The position numbers were made by a program, and so were the translations under genes. From assembly GCA_950022655.1 (NCBI GenBank), contig OX465583.1:13167298-13231297 (forward strand): DNA of 64,000 nucleotides. Direction: 5' to 3'. The notes below the pieces were generated by a model, which worked only from the letters and a program-made list of their open reading frames with translations, was not told where the DNA came from and searched no databases. Positions 1-11,009 of the stretch are shown in pieces; the first letter of the stretch is position 1, and each line of letters starts with the position of its first letter. Source of the stretch: Alentia gelatinosa (lineage: Eukaryota > Annelida > Polychaeta > Phyllodocida > Polynoidae).

Positions 1-16
1 TATATATATATATACA
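1..16. repeat. (TA)n microsatellite, cut by window edge
   Basis: The window opens inside a TA dinucleotide run. Its full length is not visible. Confidence 0.8.
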
Positions 17-218
17 TATTTTATAAGCTTTATTCACTTCTTTCAACGTTCACATCTTTTGTTAACATGGACAATACAACATGTAGATAAAAGAGAAACA
101 AAAATAAGTAATCCGGTATTCAAATTAACAACTAGTAAATGTCACAGATGAATGATGAAGAAGATGAATGTTTCTTTCTCCTGTACATCAAGATAAAATG
201 ATATTTGTGATGTACATG

Positions 219-425
219 TATGTGATCAATAATTTTACCGAGTACTTTGACCTACGAAGACAGTCAGCCTGTTTTCGTATTATCATGCAACTAAATATGG
301 CAAAATTCTACCTAGTTACGTGATCACATACCCCGTACGTCACAGTGTGTATTAATACCCTATGGGTAGGAGCGGGCAGTATATGTGGTTGATACAGCCA
401 TAGGTATATCTTGGTTATTCACTTA
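219..425. mobile_element. Foldback MITE family A, partial copy
   Basis: This stretch matches the 600-925 copy at lower completeness. Shared blocks are ATCAATAATTTTACC, GACAGTCAGCCTGTT, the CGTACGTCAC core and the terminal block CCATAGGTATATC. The inverted left arm is missing, so this is a half copy. No coding capacity is seen. Confidence 0.6.
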
Positions 426-599
426 ATTATATGTTTTTTTCGTTTTTTATTGGATATTGTTCGTTAATTACATTTTAAGCGGTCTACCACTATACCCACT
501 TAGTAGCTTATAATTTCTAGTTCTAGACAGTACATCGAGATCATGTCCTTTAGTATCGATTCTGAACATATATATGTTAAAGTAACAGTGAACAACATA

Positions 600-925
600 A
601 CTAGTAATATACGGAAACTGGCTTACTCTCTTCGTACGTCAAAAATACGCGGTGAAATTATTGATCACATACATCCCTCTGCCGTAACAAATGAACAACT
701 TGCCGTAGGCAGAGGGATGTATGTGATCAATAATTTTACCAAGTATTTTTGACGTACGAAGACAGTCAGCCTGTTCTCGTATTATTATATACCTAAAAAT
801 GGCGATATTTTATCTAGTCACGTGATCACATACCCGTACGTCACAATATGACGTACGGGTATAAATACGCCATGGGTAGGAGCGGGTAGTATATGTAGTT
901 CATACAGCCACAGGTATATCATAAA
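600..925. mobile_element. Foldback MITE family A with long hairpin
   Basis: Bases from about 606 to 710 and about 708 to 785 are near-perfect inverted copies of one another. CTTCGTACGTCAAAAATACG on the left mirrors the segment around 745-762 on the right, and the loop lies near CCGTAACAAATGAACAACTTG. The short ORF across it is a by-product of the hairpin. Further copies or half copies lie at 219-425, 42520-42830 and 44742-45000. The end sequence CCATAGGTATA and the internal GACGTACGGG palindrome are shared. Confidence 0.65.
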
Positions 926-1880
926 ATAAACTCTGGATATGTGATTTGGAAAGTTAGATATAATCATCCAGTGTACAATATGTCAGAGGCTACATGATAT
1001 CAATTCCAATCACTATGTTCCTGTGGGTATTGGTCACAACCGGAACATTATCCACGGATTTCACCCATACCCCGTCATAGAGGGTCATTGTTGACGCCTG
1101 CGTGCACAAATCACAAATGACTTCCAATTGCTCATTCCGCTGAACACCCACTTAATGCACACGAGTAGTTCGTCAACCGGGAGCTGGTGGGTCTGGCCGG
1201 AGTCTGATGTTAATAGTAGCGCGTGGACAACTTGGTTGACACGGCCAACTAATTTACCATCACCGACTTGACATGCCACTGATGGGCCACGCGCTCTAGG
1301 CCACGCGTCAGTGTGAGGGTGGTTGTGGCCCATTAGATTGTAGGTCAACTCTCGACTGGTGTCTTAGTCCGTTCACGCACTGCGCCACCTTCGGGTTACG
1401 GTACGTGAAGGTCTAACAGAGCATGGCTCTGACTGGCAAGCCACCTTTAGTGAGAGGAATTGCAGGGTTGGCTGTTCTATTTATAGCATCAGTTTGACAA
1501 GAGGGATACTGTTTTATATTGCTGGTTACTGGATCGCAATACACACGAGGTTAGAACCAGCGATCCGCCATTTTCCAGGTGCATGTTGGGAAGAAGGCAG
1601 GAATTCCCACCTTAAAATGGCAGCGCAAAACAGTCCCAGTATGAGAGCCTGTGCGCCTTGGTCCTGGCGACAACGGGCTGTACTAGAGTCTACTGATGTC
1701 TATGTCCCAAAGCGCTAGAAAATATCATGTAAGGAGGTCAGGGTCAAGGTCGGGGTTTGCTGCGAATGCAGTCATTGGCTACTCGGTCTACTTTATTCCT
1801 TATATGGACCTAGTGTAATGGGACAACTCCTTGGTGGAGGAGTCAGATTGAACTGGGGCAGCTGACACTGTAGCCGGTAT
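926..1880. other. No gene recognised
   Basis: There is no ORF with recognisable domains. On the minus strand near 1360-1400 there is a short stretch resembling a tRNA A box (TGGCGCAGTGCG), but no convincing B box, so it is at most a weak hint of a tRNA-derived SINE head. Confidence 0.4.
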
Positions 1881-2270
1881 ACTAGGAGCAAAAAGTATGT
1901 TCATCATAGATGAATGAGCATGCAATTATAAATGAATAACAATTAAAAGGTTTGAGTTAGATTTAGCCTATGGATAGTTTTCTGCAACCCACTTGCACAC
2001 TGTCAACTTGCCATTTCTCTAACTGCCTGAGTCAAGGATCAAAACATATCAAGCAACAGTGGTTCATGAGGTATTTTAGTCTTGAGTGATTGGTCATGGT
2101 CAGCTGGGCACGCCTCTAAGAGACTGTGACTCTGGCTCCCTGCTCTGTTCTCAATATCACAGTGAAAAGCACACAGATAGTGAAGGGATGGTTTGTATGC
2201 AGTACCCTGAAAGTCTATATGGACCCCTATTTCTTCTAGATGATGTATATAGTGCGTACAAGCACGCTCT
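1881..2270 (+). mobile_element. Family B inverted-repeat element, single arm
   Basis: It begins CTAGGAGCAAAAAGTATG and continues through TGATTGGTCATGGTCAGCTG to CCCTGAAAGTCTATATGG. The same roughly 350-bp sequence forms each arm of the 2291-3146 foldback element and recurs at 14788-15160, 23913-24260 (reverse) and 32868-32975 (partial). No protein-coding content was found. Confidence 0.6.
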
Positions 2271-2290
2271 TAAAAGGGAGATATAGACAA

Positions 2291-3146
2291 CTAGGAGCAG
2301 ATAGAAGGTACATCATTGATGAATGAGCGTGAAATTATAATTGAATGATAATTAAATGGTTCTCAGTCTATGGGTCATTTTCTGTAAAACCACTTGCACC
2401 CAGTCAACTTGCCAATTCTGCAACTGCCTGACTAGTCTAGGATCCTAATATTTCACACTTCAGGGGGTTAATGAGGTATTTTAGTCTTGAGTGATTGGTC
2501 AAGGTCAGCTGGATATGTCTCTAAGATCCTGCGACACTGGCACCCTGCTGCTTTCACAGTTTGACAGTGAATAGCACAGACATAGTGAAGGGATAGTTTT
2601 TTGCAGTATGCTGGAAGCCCATATGTGGCCGCTCTAACCTTTAAGCAACCTCTCTAGGGGGTGCGACTACGCTCTATTAAGCGATGGTTTTGTGGACAGG
2701 CAGCCATAAACCACGAGAGGTTAATGAGTAGTGATACACAAGCGCCAGGATTCATGCCCCCATAGGTTATGCTGTTTTAGAGATGTTGCCTAAAGGTTAG
2801 AGTGGTCACAAATAGGCTTCCAGTGTGCTGCAAAAAAAATATCCCCTCACTATCTGCGCGCTATTCACTGAGATATTGTGAAGGGAGCAGGATGCCAATA
2901 TCAGGGTCTTAGAGGCATGCCCAGCTGGCCATGACCATTCACTTGAGACCGAAATACCTCATTGACTCACTGGTGCTTGATATGTTTGGGTCATAGACTC
3001 AGGCAGTTACAGAAATAGAAAGTTGACTGGGTGCAAGTGAGTTACAGAAACGATCCATAGATTGAATGTAACCCAAACCTTTTAATTGTTATTTATTTAT
3101 AATTGCACGTTCAGCCATCAATGATGAACATACCATTTGCTCCTAG
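2291..3146. mobile_element. Family B foldback element with ~350-bp inverted arms
   Basis: The left end reads CTAGGAGCAGATAG and the right end is its inverse, TTTGCTCCTAG. Both arms carry the same internal landmarks (GATGAATGAGC, GGTCAGCTGG, GTGAAGGGATAG) in opposite orientation. The centre, 2681-2760, carries half of a different hairpin repeat, ATGGTTTTGTGGACAGGC, which is complete at 38499-38626. This makes an 856-bp near-palindrome, probably a non-autonomous foldback transposon carrying a second element. Confidence 0.65.
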
Positions 3147-3758
3147 CATCTAAAGGGATTTCAGAAATAGCATCAGTCTACTAACATCCATTAACCAATG
3201 AATGGAAAATCTCCCTTCCATTGTCTTCTCTACCAGTATGCAATTTCTATTAGTCTGAGTATCGATCATTTTATTAGACTTTATATTATTTATATCAAGG
3301 AAATTCATATTAGAGGAGGCAGACATATTTCGCTTTAAAAAGAAGTATGAATTAAACGATAACACACTGCTGGCGTTGCTGATATAAATTGAAATCATTT
3401 ACTATAGACAGCCCTGGAGGAAATGCACAGGAAATATGGCGGGAACAAAAAAAGGTGAACTATAAAAAAAAAGTTAATGGTAAGATCAAAGTGTCTACGT
3501 AGTGGCTGCCGGCGGCCGGACGTGATTCGTCAGGACTAAAAGTAACAGCTAATCGATAAACGGCGCGGTTCCTAATTGTGGTGTCTTTCTATGAAGAGCC
3601 CAGGGGCCATGTGATTTAGGTTTTGATATGTCTGGTAGCTACACATACAGATGGCTGTACCCCCTGCTTCTCTCACCCCGCCCATGTATAGTCTCTCTAC
3701 CTCATCTGTCAATAGGCCTGTTTCCATTGGCCGACGAAAAGGTGTAGATTTTCTGAGT
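3147..3758. other. No gene recognised
   Basis: Unique-looking AT-rich sequence. A short ORF on the minus strand (3150-3398) has no recognisable domain. Confidence 0.4.
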
Positions 3759-3760
3759 TA

Positions 3761-4219
3761 GAGGGGCGTCCACCAACCACGACAGGGCTGCGACACGCGC
3801 CGACAAGAAAATTCCAATAGGTGCATTGTCGCAGCCTTGTCGTAAGGAGAGGAGCTCTGCGACAGCGTTGTCGGGACCGGTCACATTCCCGTCTGTCGGG
3901 AAGAGCACGCTCCACCTAAATTTTCTATCAAAGACCTCTGCGACAACCTCCCGACATGCCACGACACGCCACGACAAGGCTCTTGTCTTGGCAAAAATCG
4001 AACATGTTCGATTTTGTCGTAGCCTTGTCGGAAGGCCCCCGACAACCTCCCGACAAGCTTTGTGTCGCAGCCTGTCGGGGCCTAGTCATAGCCTCTTGTC
4101 GGGAACTATGGTCCACCAACCACGACAAGGCTACGACAGGCCTTCCAATCGTAGAGCTGTCGTGGACCTTGTCGGAAAGCCGTTGTCGCAGCCTTGTCGT
4201 GGTTGGTGGACGCCCCCTC
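3761..4219. mobile_element. Tc1/mariner-type MITE, family C copy 1
   Basis: The terminal inverted repeats begin GAGGGGCGTCCACCAACC and end with the inverse GGACGCCCCCTC, flanked on both sides by TA as the target duplication. The interior is a dense set of TTGTCG/CGACAA words in both orientations (for example CGACAAGGCTACGACA). Internal reading frames on both strands are low-complexity products of these repeats. A sister copy lies at 4716-5152. Confidence 0.7.
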
Positions 4220-4713
4220 TAACACAGAAAGTCTGTCGGTGGTGTCACCGACTGTGCGTCGGTATCCAAAAATCAGTGACGGTAGTAGATTTCACTCAGT
4301 GACCAAGCTTTCACTCAGTGGTGGTGGTGCCACATTGCATAATCTGACCAGAAAAGTTGTGGGTCATTTCACGAGCGTGGTCATTTCCATTGACCGATTT
4401 TGGGTCAGCAGTGCCAAAAGTCGGTGGTTCCTGACTGTAGATGGGTGACGGGAAATCGGCCAATGGAAATCCGCCTAATAAGTGATAAGCCCGTTTCAAT
4501 TGGCCGATTATTGGCACCTATCTGCAGTCAGGAACCACCGATGCATGATGATTGAATGGAAACGGTACCAACATTTGAAATGGTGACTTGCTAATTTTGC
4601 GAAAATTACGCAACCAGCCACTGAATCAGTCGAGGCTCGAAGTATCGCCATCGGTATGCACATACGAAACGCATTGAAAACCAATATATACACTGCACCC
4701 CATGGATTATGTG
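4220..4713. other. Spacer between two MITEs with inverted CGGTGGTTCCTGAC blocks
   Basis: The block GTCGGTGGTTCCTGACTG near 4422 recurs inverted near 4520-4540. The block ATCGGCCAATGGAAA near 4456 recurs inverted near 4496-4507. This suggests an older inverted-repeat element into or beside which the family C copies inserted. No gene is seen. Confidence 0.4.
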
Positions 4714-4715
4714 TA

Positions 4716-5152
4716 AGAGGGGGCGTCCACCAACCACGACAGGGCTGCGACACGCGCTGACAAGAAAGTTCCAATCGGTGCCTTGTCGCAGTATTGTCGT
4801 GAGGAGGGGAGCTGTCGTGACCCCTTGTCGCAGCCTGTCGGGAAGTGCACGCTCCACCTAAATATTCTATCGTAGACCTCTGCGACAACCTTCCGACACG
4901 CCACGACACGCCACGACACAGCTCCAAAATCGAACATGTTCGATTTTGTCGAAACCTTGTCAGAAGGCCCCGGACAGGCCACTGACAAGCTTCATGTCGC
5001 AGCCTGTCGTGGCCTTGTCGTAGCTTCTTGTCAGGAACTAGGGTTCACCAACCACGACAAGGCTACGACAAGGTCTCCAATCGTAGAGCTGTCATGGACC
5101 TTGTCGGAAAGCCGTTGTCGCAGCCTTGTCGTGCTTGGTGGACGCACCCTCT
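4716..5152. mobile_element. Tc1/mariner-type MITE, family C copy 2
   Basis: Ends AGAGGGGGCGTCCACC and GGTGGACGCACCCTCT are flanked by TA (4714-4715 and 5153-5154). The interior matches 3761-4219 closely, including AAAATCGAACATGTTCGATTTTGTCG, a palindrome around AACATGTT. It is a non-coding two-ended MITE. Confidence 0.7.
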
Positions 5153-5154
5153 TA

Positions 5155-5984
5155 CTGCCTTGGAGTCGGTGACCACTACCGACAGACTTTTAGGGTCACC
5201 CAAAAAATCGTAGGCCACGAAACGAGGTTTTTAAATTTGTTCATGCCTCCTCATCGTAACCATTATGGACATGTTCCTCTCTCCCGTCTCGCGTCTGTCT
5301 CTGTCACTAACTATCATTCACAGGAAGTGCTCCACTCTGTTGTTACTCTTCTTTGCCCCTTTATTCCACCTTTGATTATATCGGAAGCCCACCTTATTTC
5401 ACATTTTCTTACACAGTTTCCCCCAGAAATGCCAGTTTTCCATTTTTCTGTGGAAATCCACTTTTTCATATCCATTATGATATTGCTTTTCATTGTGTGA
5501 AAATAGGATGACATAAATCAGTGGTCTGTACCTCTCCACAGACCCCAACTGACTTATATAGAACTGCATCGAGAATCGTATAAATAGACAATACTCCACG
5601 AGTTTGGATGTACCTGCATCGTCATCGAGGCGAAGCTGAGTGACGATTATGGCACATCCAAACGAGTGCAATATTGACTATTTTACGATTCGAGTGCGGT
5701 TCTGGATTTATCTCACCCATTTCTATGATGTTAGATAGTATCAGAATATCAGAACAGCTCGAATATACCTAGCGAATCCATATGACGTCATCTCAAATTC
5801 ACTACGCCACGGCCGTGGCGTAATATCGTCACTTTACGGGGGTGATCGTTGAGTATTTTTTTCCTAATGTTATTTCTATGGCGAAGCTTGTACCAGGGGT
5901 GAGATAAATCCCTGTTCCCCTGACTCTATGCATCTCACACCCGTCTAATGGACACTGTCTACTTGCCCCTTCTCTGTCTGGTCT
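5155..5984. other. No gene recognised
   Basis: No domain-bearing ORF. Around 5565-5700 there is a degenerate inverted segment with the core GAGGCGAAGCTGAG (5627-5640), a motif shared by several otherwise different repeats in this window. Confidence 0.4.
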
Positions 5985-6935
5985 TCGTATTACCCTCTCA
6001 TATTACCCTATCCAATCTCTTACCAATTATCACCCCTCATATGACTTCACCCCATCCTTACCACTCCTCACCTCTCCATAACTCTCCTTTTGCCTATACG
6101 GCATATAGCCTATGATCCATGGGCGCCGCCATGACGCCCCCCCCCCCCCCCGAGTAGGTGTTCATCACTAAAGGAGCTGAAAAGGTAGCTGTTCTTCACT
6201 AATGGAGGGGCAAAAGAAGTGAGTGATAATTGGGAAATGTCACTTTTCTTGCCTTGCTCACATATCTAAATAAACTGTTCCATGTAAGAATCATCATGTC
6301 CTGGGTTTTAGCATTATATCTTCTTGCTCTAGGATCAGTGTAGAGAGTCAAAGGAACCTTAGTAAAACATTGAAAGGCAGCTGAATTTCGTAAGAACAAA
6401 GAGCCAGAACACAGGTTTTGTCCCCCGACCACCTAGTGACTGCTTCATGAACTAACAATGGCTCTGTCCTCTATACCCCTTATATCTCTCTCATTTCTCA
6501 TCCTCTAACCAATTACCACCCCTCATATTACTGTATCCCTTTTCTTTTCAATTACCACCCCGCATAATACTGTATCTCTCCTCTTAACAATTACCATCCT
6601 TCATATTACTGTATCCCCCCTCTTAACAATTACCACCCCTCATATTACTGTATCTCTCCTCTTAACAATTATCATCCCTCATATGACCTTATCCAATATC
6701 TTACCAACTATGACCCCTCATATTACTGTATCTCTCCTCTTAACAATTATCACCCGTCATATTACCTTATCCAATATCTTACCAACTATGACCCCTCATA
6801 TTACTGTACCCTCCTCTTGCCAATTACCACCCCTCATATTACTGTACCCCTCCTCTTGCCAATTACCACCCCTCATATTAATGTACCCCTCCTCTTGCCA
6901 ATTACCACCCCTCATATTACTGTACCCCTCCTTAC
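5985..6935. repeat. 39-bp pyrimidine-rich minisatellite, interrupted
   Basis: A unit containing CAATTACCACCCCTCATATT recurs with an exact 39-bp step at 6821, 6860 and 6899 and more loosely back to about 6478. An outlying block lies at about 5985-6060. The ORFs reported through it are repeat translations, not genes. A poly-C run lies at about 6137-6150. Confidence 0.75.
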
Positions 6936-7250
6936 CTCTCCTCCCCTCCTCATCTCCTTGTTTCCTCTTTCCTACGAAGTACCGCTCTCCCCTTCCTATA
7001 CTTCTCGTATCTCCCTCCTTCTATCCCTGCCATTTACCCTCCTCCAGCCCGTGTCCCTGACCCTTCTCGCCGCCCTCCATCCGTCTCCCGACCACACCCC
7101 CCGCCCCCCTCCCCCACACCCCCATCTATCAGCGCCGCCCTGCCGGAAGACGGCTCCTATATCACCACTGGCCTCATGGCCGACTAGATATGCTGAATGG
7201 CATGGCACCTGTCCCAGCATCTAGCCCCTAGACCCTCACCATGTTCCCAA
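6936..7250. other. C-rich pyrimidine tract, no gene
   Basis: Continuous CCTCC/CCCTCC-rich sequence without repeat periodicity or recognisable coding signal. Confidence 0.45.
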
Positions 7251-7560
7251 ACACAATGTGATAATATAGAGGAAGCCTAGGAAAGGTTAGGGTCAGAGCT
7301 CGTATCCCATCGAGTTTGAATCGCGTAGTCATTCACGAAGCGAAATCTAGCCCCTATACCCTCACTATATCCCAAAGACAGTGTGGTAATATAGAGGAAA
7401 CTCAGGAAATGTTAAGGTAAGAGATTTTGTCTCAACCCTGGTTTTTTTTTCTCCATAGACTTAACATTGGGAACTCGTATCGCACGACCATGAGATATTT
7501 AGGAAAATTATCCAATGGGGGAATATATCACAAATGTAAGCCCAGGTTCTAGCTTGATCC

Positions 7561-7885
7561 AATCTCGTTTGAATCATTATCCTACCCCTAATATAAAATC
7601 CCATAGGCTTAACATTGCGTTTCCGTATGCCAAGCTGACTGGCATACAGAGTTTTATATGCCACTAGTGGCTTACAGAATTTTTATCACGTAATATTCCA
7701 AATTGATGAGACGAGGTAGGATAAAATCAAAACCTGATTCGTTTTAATCGTGGCCACCGCATTCCACTCCTGGAGTTTTGTCTCGGGACTTCACTCGGCT
7801 CTGCCTCCTGAAATCACTATGCCAAACTCCAGTCGTGGCATACAGTGGCCCAGATTAAAACTCATCTAGTTTTACGATACTACGT
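7561..7885. mobile_element. Repeat family K, copy 1
   Basis: It starts ATCCTACCCCTAATATAAAA, continues CCATAGGCTTAACATTG, carries TATGCCACTAGTGGC and ends near ACTCATCTAGTTTTACGATA. Nearly the same ~300 bp occurs at 24483-24785 and 57203-57505. The central GGGTAGGATAAAATC and CTCGGCTCTGCCTC (7794-7807) are family landmarks. It is non-coding. Confidence 0.65.
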
Positions 7886-7935
7886 AATTCACAGGAGGGC
7901 TTTGCCTTATGAATTACTCAAAGAAATAAAAGCTC

Positions 7936-8886
7936 CACTGCACGAAAACCTCCATTTTATTCTTATATACACCATCGCAGAAGTGCGTGTATCGGCTGAA
8001 TATTGCCTTGTTTTCATATATATATGCCTACATTTCACGCAAGCGTATGAGGCGTATACAAGACTGTTTTCATATAAATACGGATGCGACTTGGCTGTAT
8101 TTCACACCTGGCGTATCCGAGATAAAACATCCTCTGCGTGACATAGATACGCCGGGCGTATATGTGCACCGATAGAAAATAAAAAAGGAAGTCCTCCTCC
8201 CCCAGCCCCCCGCTGCTGCCAGGGATTATCAGTGTGTTGTTTTAGCACTTTAGGCGGGAGCTCTCAGTGAAGCCCTGCTCCCCTATTGTCTGTGGGTGGG
8301 CGGGCGCATAGCTGTGTGTAGACAGGTGTAAAAGTGGCGGGTGTCAAAGCGGCAGGTGTCAAAGCAGCGTCGGCAGCAGATGTGTGGAAGCACTTGGGGT
8401 GGTTGGTTGATATCTGACCATACCTTGTGTTATATATACAGAACCACTAGTATGACTTCAGAAGAGTGGTGTTTTGAAAAATGTAAAAAAAAACGTTAAA
8501 AAAAAAACGTTTTAAAAAACCAAAAAACGCTTGGTTTATTATATGTATTTAATGAAAAGACAATAAATAGGGTTTTAGAACAATTTTATAATCAAAATTG
8601 ATAATATAACATTGTATTTTCCATATACCAAGGACTTAATGACTTATGATAAATGAAATATGCTACCAGTGGTGTCCCCAAGTGGCAGAGATCGGAGCTA
8701 TGCGATAGAGGCATAAATACAACAGAATCAGGCGTCTATATGACGTTTATATGATCACACCATGGACAAGTATATACGCCTACAGATGAGGCGTATACCG
8801 AGGGGATAGGATGACCTTGTATACGCAAAAGCATACCTATATACGCCGTTCGCATATGTATGTAAAGTGGTAAGTTTCGTGCAGTG
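7936..8886. mobile_element. EnSpm/CACTA-like non-autonomous element, copy 1
   Basis: The left end CACTGCACGAAAACC is mirrored by the right end TTTCGTGCAGTG. Both are flanked by the trinucleotide CTC (7933-7935 and 8887-8889), fitting the 3-bp duplication and CACT-type ends of EnSpm/CACTA elements. The interior is rich in the words GTATACGCC and GCGTATA. No transposase is present. A second copy at 45924-51978 carries two later insertions. Confidence 0.75.
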
Positions 8887-9059
8887 CTCTGACCTTAAAC
8901 TTTCATAGATTAAAGTAATTCCTCTATAGTATTCAATCGAGTAATTCACGAGGCGAAGCAGCATGAAATACGTAGCAATTCAATGCAGCCGATATTCTCC
9001 TTCATCCCCAGCAGAGTTAGATTAGATTAGCCAATCCATCTCATACCATGTTTATGTGG

Positions 9060-9237
9060 TGTGGAAACTAAAATAGCTCTCACCTCGGTAAATGGGTGAG
9101 ATTTCTACCTAAATTCATCTCATAGATTAGATCACCACCCTTGTGGTGTAAAACCAGCAAGAAAAATTGAACAACGAGTTAGTCCCGATATGCCCTTGTG
9201 ATCCCCTGGGACGTTAGATATACAAACAAACCAAAAA
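9060..9237 (+). mobile_element. SINE-like element, copy 1
   Basis: Shares CTCACCTCGGTAAATG, TCTACCT.AAATCATCTCAT and a tail ...GGACGTTA...ACAAACAAACC with 23715-23850. The tail with ACAAA repeats and absence of coding sequence suggest a SINE. The 5' head is not identifiable. Confidence 0.45.
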
Positions 9238-9555
9238 CCTGGAGAATGCTTACCCCTCCACCTACCTCACCCCTCCACCTACTAGAGGGTTCTTGGGTCA
9301 GCCAGAGGAAGGTTGATCCTAATTATGTTGAATAATTTAATGAATGTCCATAATCAGAGACTTCAGCAAGTCTACCCCTCCCCTCTCCCCCCGGTCCCCG
9401 TGTGAGTGATAGGTCCTGGTTTTATATAGGTATATGGTCTAGGCATGGTCCGGTAGGCTCTAGGGATAAAACCAACATGGATCCTTTATATCAAGCATGC
9501 TGTGAACAATATTTACCACCCATAGACCGTCGATGAATTCCTGGTGTAATCATAA

Positions 9556-9839
9556 GGCCCGGCGTCCACCTACTACCATATGGCACCGAAATGCCCTACG
9601 ATGCACCTCCCGATAAAAAAAATCAAAATCGCGTCGGAAGGTCACCTTATATCGGGGCAGTTGACTACGTTTCTGCGATTAGACACCGATAAAACCCCCA
9701 TACAAGGCGTGGTGGATTGGCATGTCTAGACATATGTCTACGATTTTGCACCTTCCCGATATGGCACCGATTTTGACATTTTGTATCGGTGCCATATCGG
9801 GAGGTCTACGATTCTATCGTAGTAGGTGGACGCCGGGCC
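9556..9839. mobile_element. PIF/Harbinger-type MITE, copy 1
   Basis: Terminal inverted repeats GGCCCGGCGTCCACCTACTA and TAGTAGGTGGACGCCGGGCC are flanked by TAA on both sides (9553-9555 and 9840-9842). TAA is the TWA-type duplication of PIF/Harbinger elements, and GGCC-type ends fit too. It is 284 bp and non-coding. The sister copy is at 10733-11006. Confidence 0.8.
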
Positions 9840-10732
9840 TAACCCTAGGCTAGTCCGAAAAACCGTACCGCGAGACAGACAGAGCCTCTTGGACTGATTT
9901 TAATTTTTTTAAATCTCATTATTTGGTCAATGAGTAATACAATACCGATATATCCAGACTCGGCTGGGCCGATCTTCTGTCTGGTCCCATACATATTCAA
10001 ATAATATAATTTTGTAGAATTGGTATACATCCAGGTGTCAATAGTAGTCATTTCAACAGCACCAGCAAATATGAATTAGATGAGTTAAATGATGAAAATA
10101 AAAATCGATTCAGGTCATCCCTAGTTTGATAATATTTAGTACAATTGATAAGAAGGAAACTATTGACTGTGTATTAGAAATATAAGGAATAGTAATAATA
10201 TAGATACCAGTACAAGAATACTCAGGTATATATGGTAACCAGTTGTTTGATATTAAGGTCTCGGTTGCAACGCAATCCAGGACAAAGAATAATCTCAAAG
10301 AGTTGCATAACTTAACTCACATACTATATGTCCAGTTTATAACATAAGTAAGACATAGTCTAGGCATGATTTTACGATCGACCAAGTTATCTGTACCCTG
10401 ATAACCCAGTCTTAAATGATTTAACCGTTGAGATTAAATACAGCATATGTTGATCGATAATCCACGTAGAGGCTGGTAGGAGTGTTATTATAATCATCTG
10501 TTAAATCAGCTATAATATATCATTTGCTTCACCTCACTATTTTGATTTTTTTTTAAATAAAACACGTCATGGATCTTTCCGATCGAATACTATGCTGATG
10601 CGAGATTGAGAGTTTTTTACCAACTGATAAATTATTCTGGTATTCGCACTCTCTCGCTCGGGTATTACCTCCCTGTTACCCTAGGGCACTCATTAGTGTC
10701 CCTAGGCTTGCAAGAGCCTTAAGGTCCGGCGT

Positions 10733-11006
10733 CCACCTACTACGATATGGCTCCGATATGGTCTACGATGCACCTCCCGATAAAAAATCAAAATCGCGTC
10801 GGAAGCTTTCCTATAATATCGGGGCAATTGACCACGTTTCTGCGATTAGACACCGATAAAAAACCCATACAATGCGTGGTGGATTGCCTTGTCTAGACAT
10901 ATGTCTACGATTTTGCACCTTTCCGATATGGGATCGATTTTGACATTTTGTATCGGTGCCATATCGGGAGGTCTACGATTCTATCGTAGTAGGTGGACGC
11001 CGGGCC
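10733..11006. mobile_element. PIF/Harbinger-type MITE, copy 2
   Basis: Same family and same orientation as 9556-9839, with ends GGTCCGGCGTCCACC and GGTGGACGCCGGGCC and TAA duplications at 10730-10732 and 11007-11009. The interior shares CTAGACATATGTCTACGATT and TATCGGTGCCATATCGGGAG. It is 274 bp. Confidence 0.8.
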
Positions 11007-11009
11007 TAA

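Noticed and set aside
1290..1410. tRNA gene or tRNA-derived SINE head on the minus strand
   Set aside because: Only an A-box-like TGGCGCAGTGCG was seen. No matching B box or cloverleaf could be drawn.
3702..5213. Arginine- and serine-rich ORFs on both strands
   Set aside because: They are translations of the TTGTCG/CGACAA words in the two family C MITEs and occur in several frames together.
6683..7224. Overlapping ORFs rich in P, L, S and T
   Set aside because: They follow the 39-bp pyrimidine repeat and the C-rich tract in several frames at once. No real coding signal.
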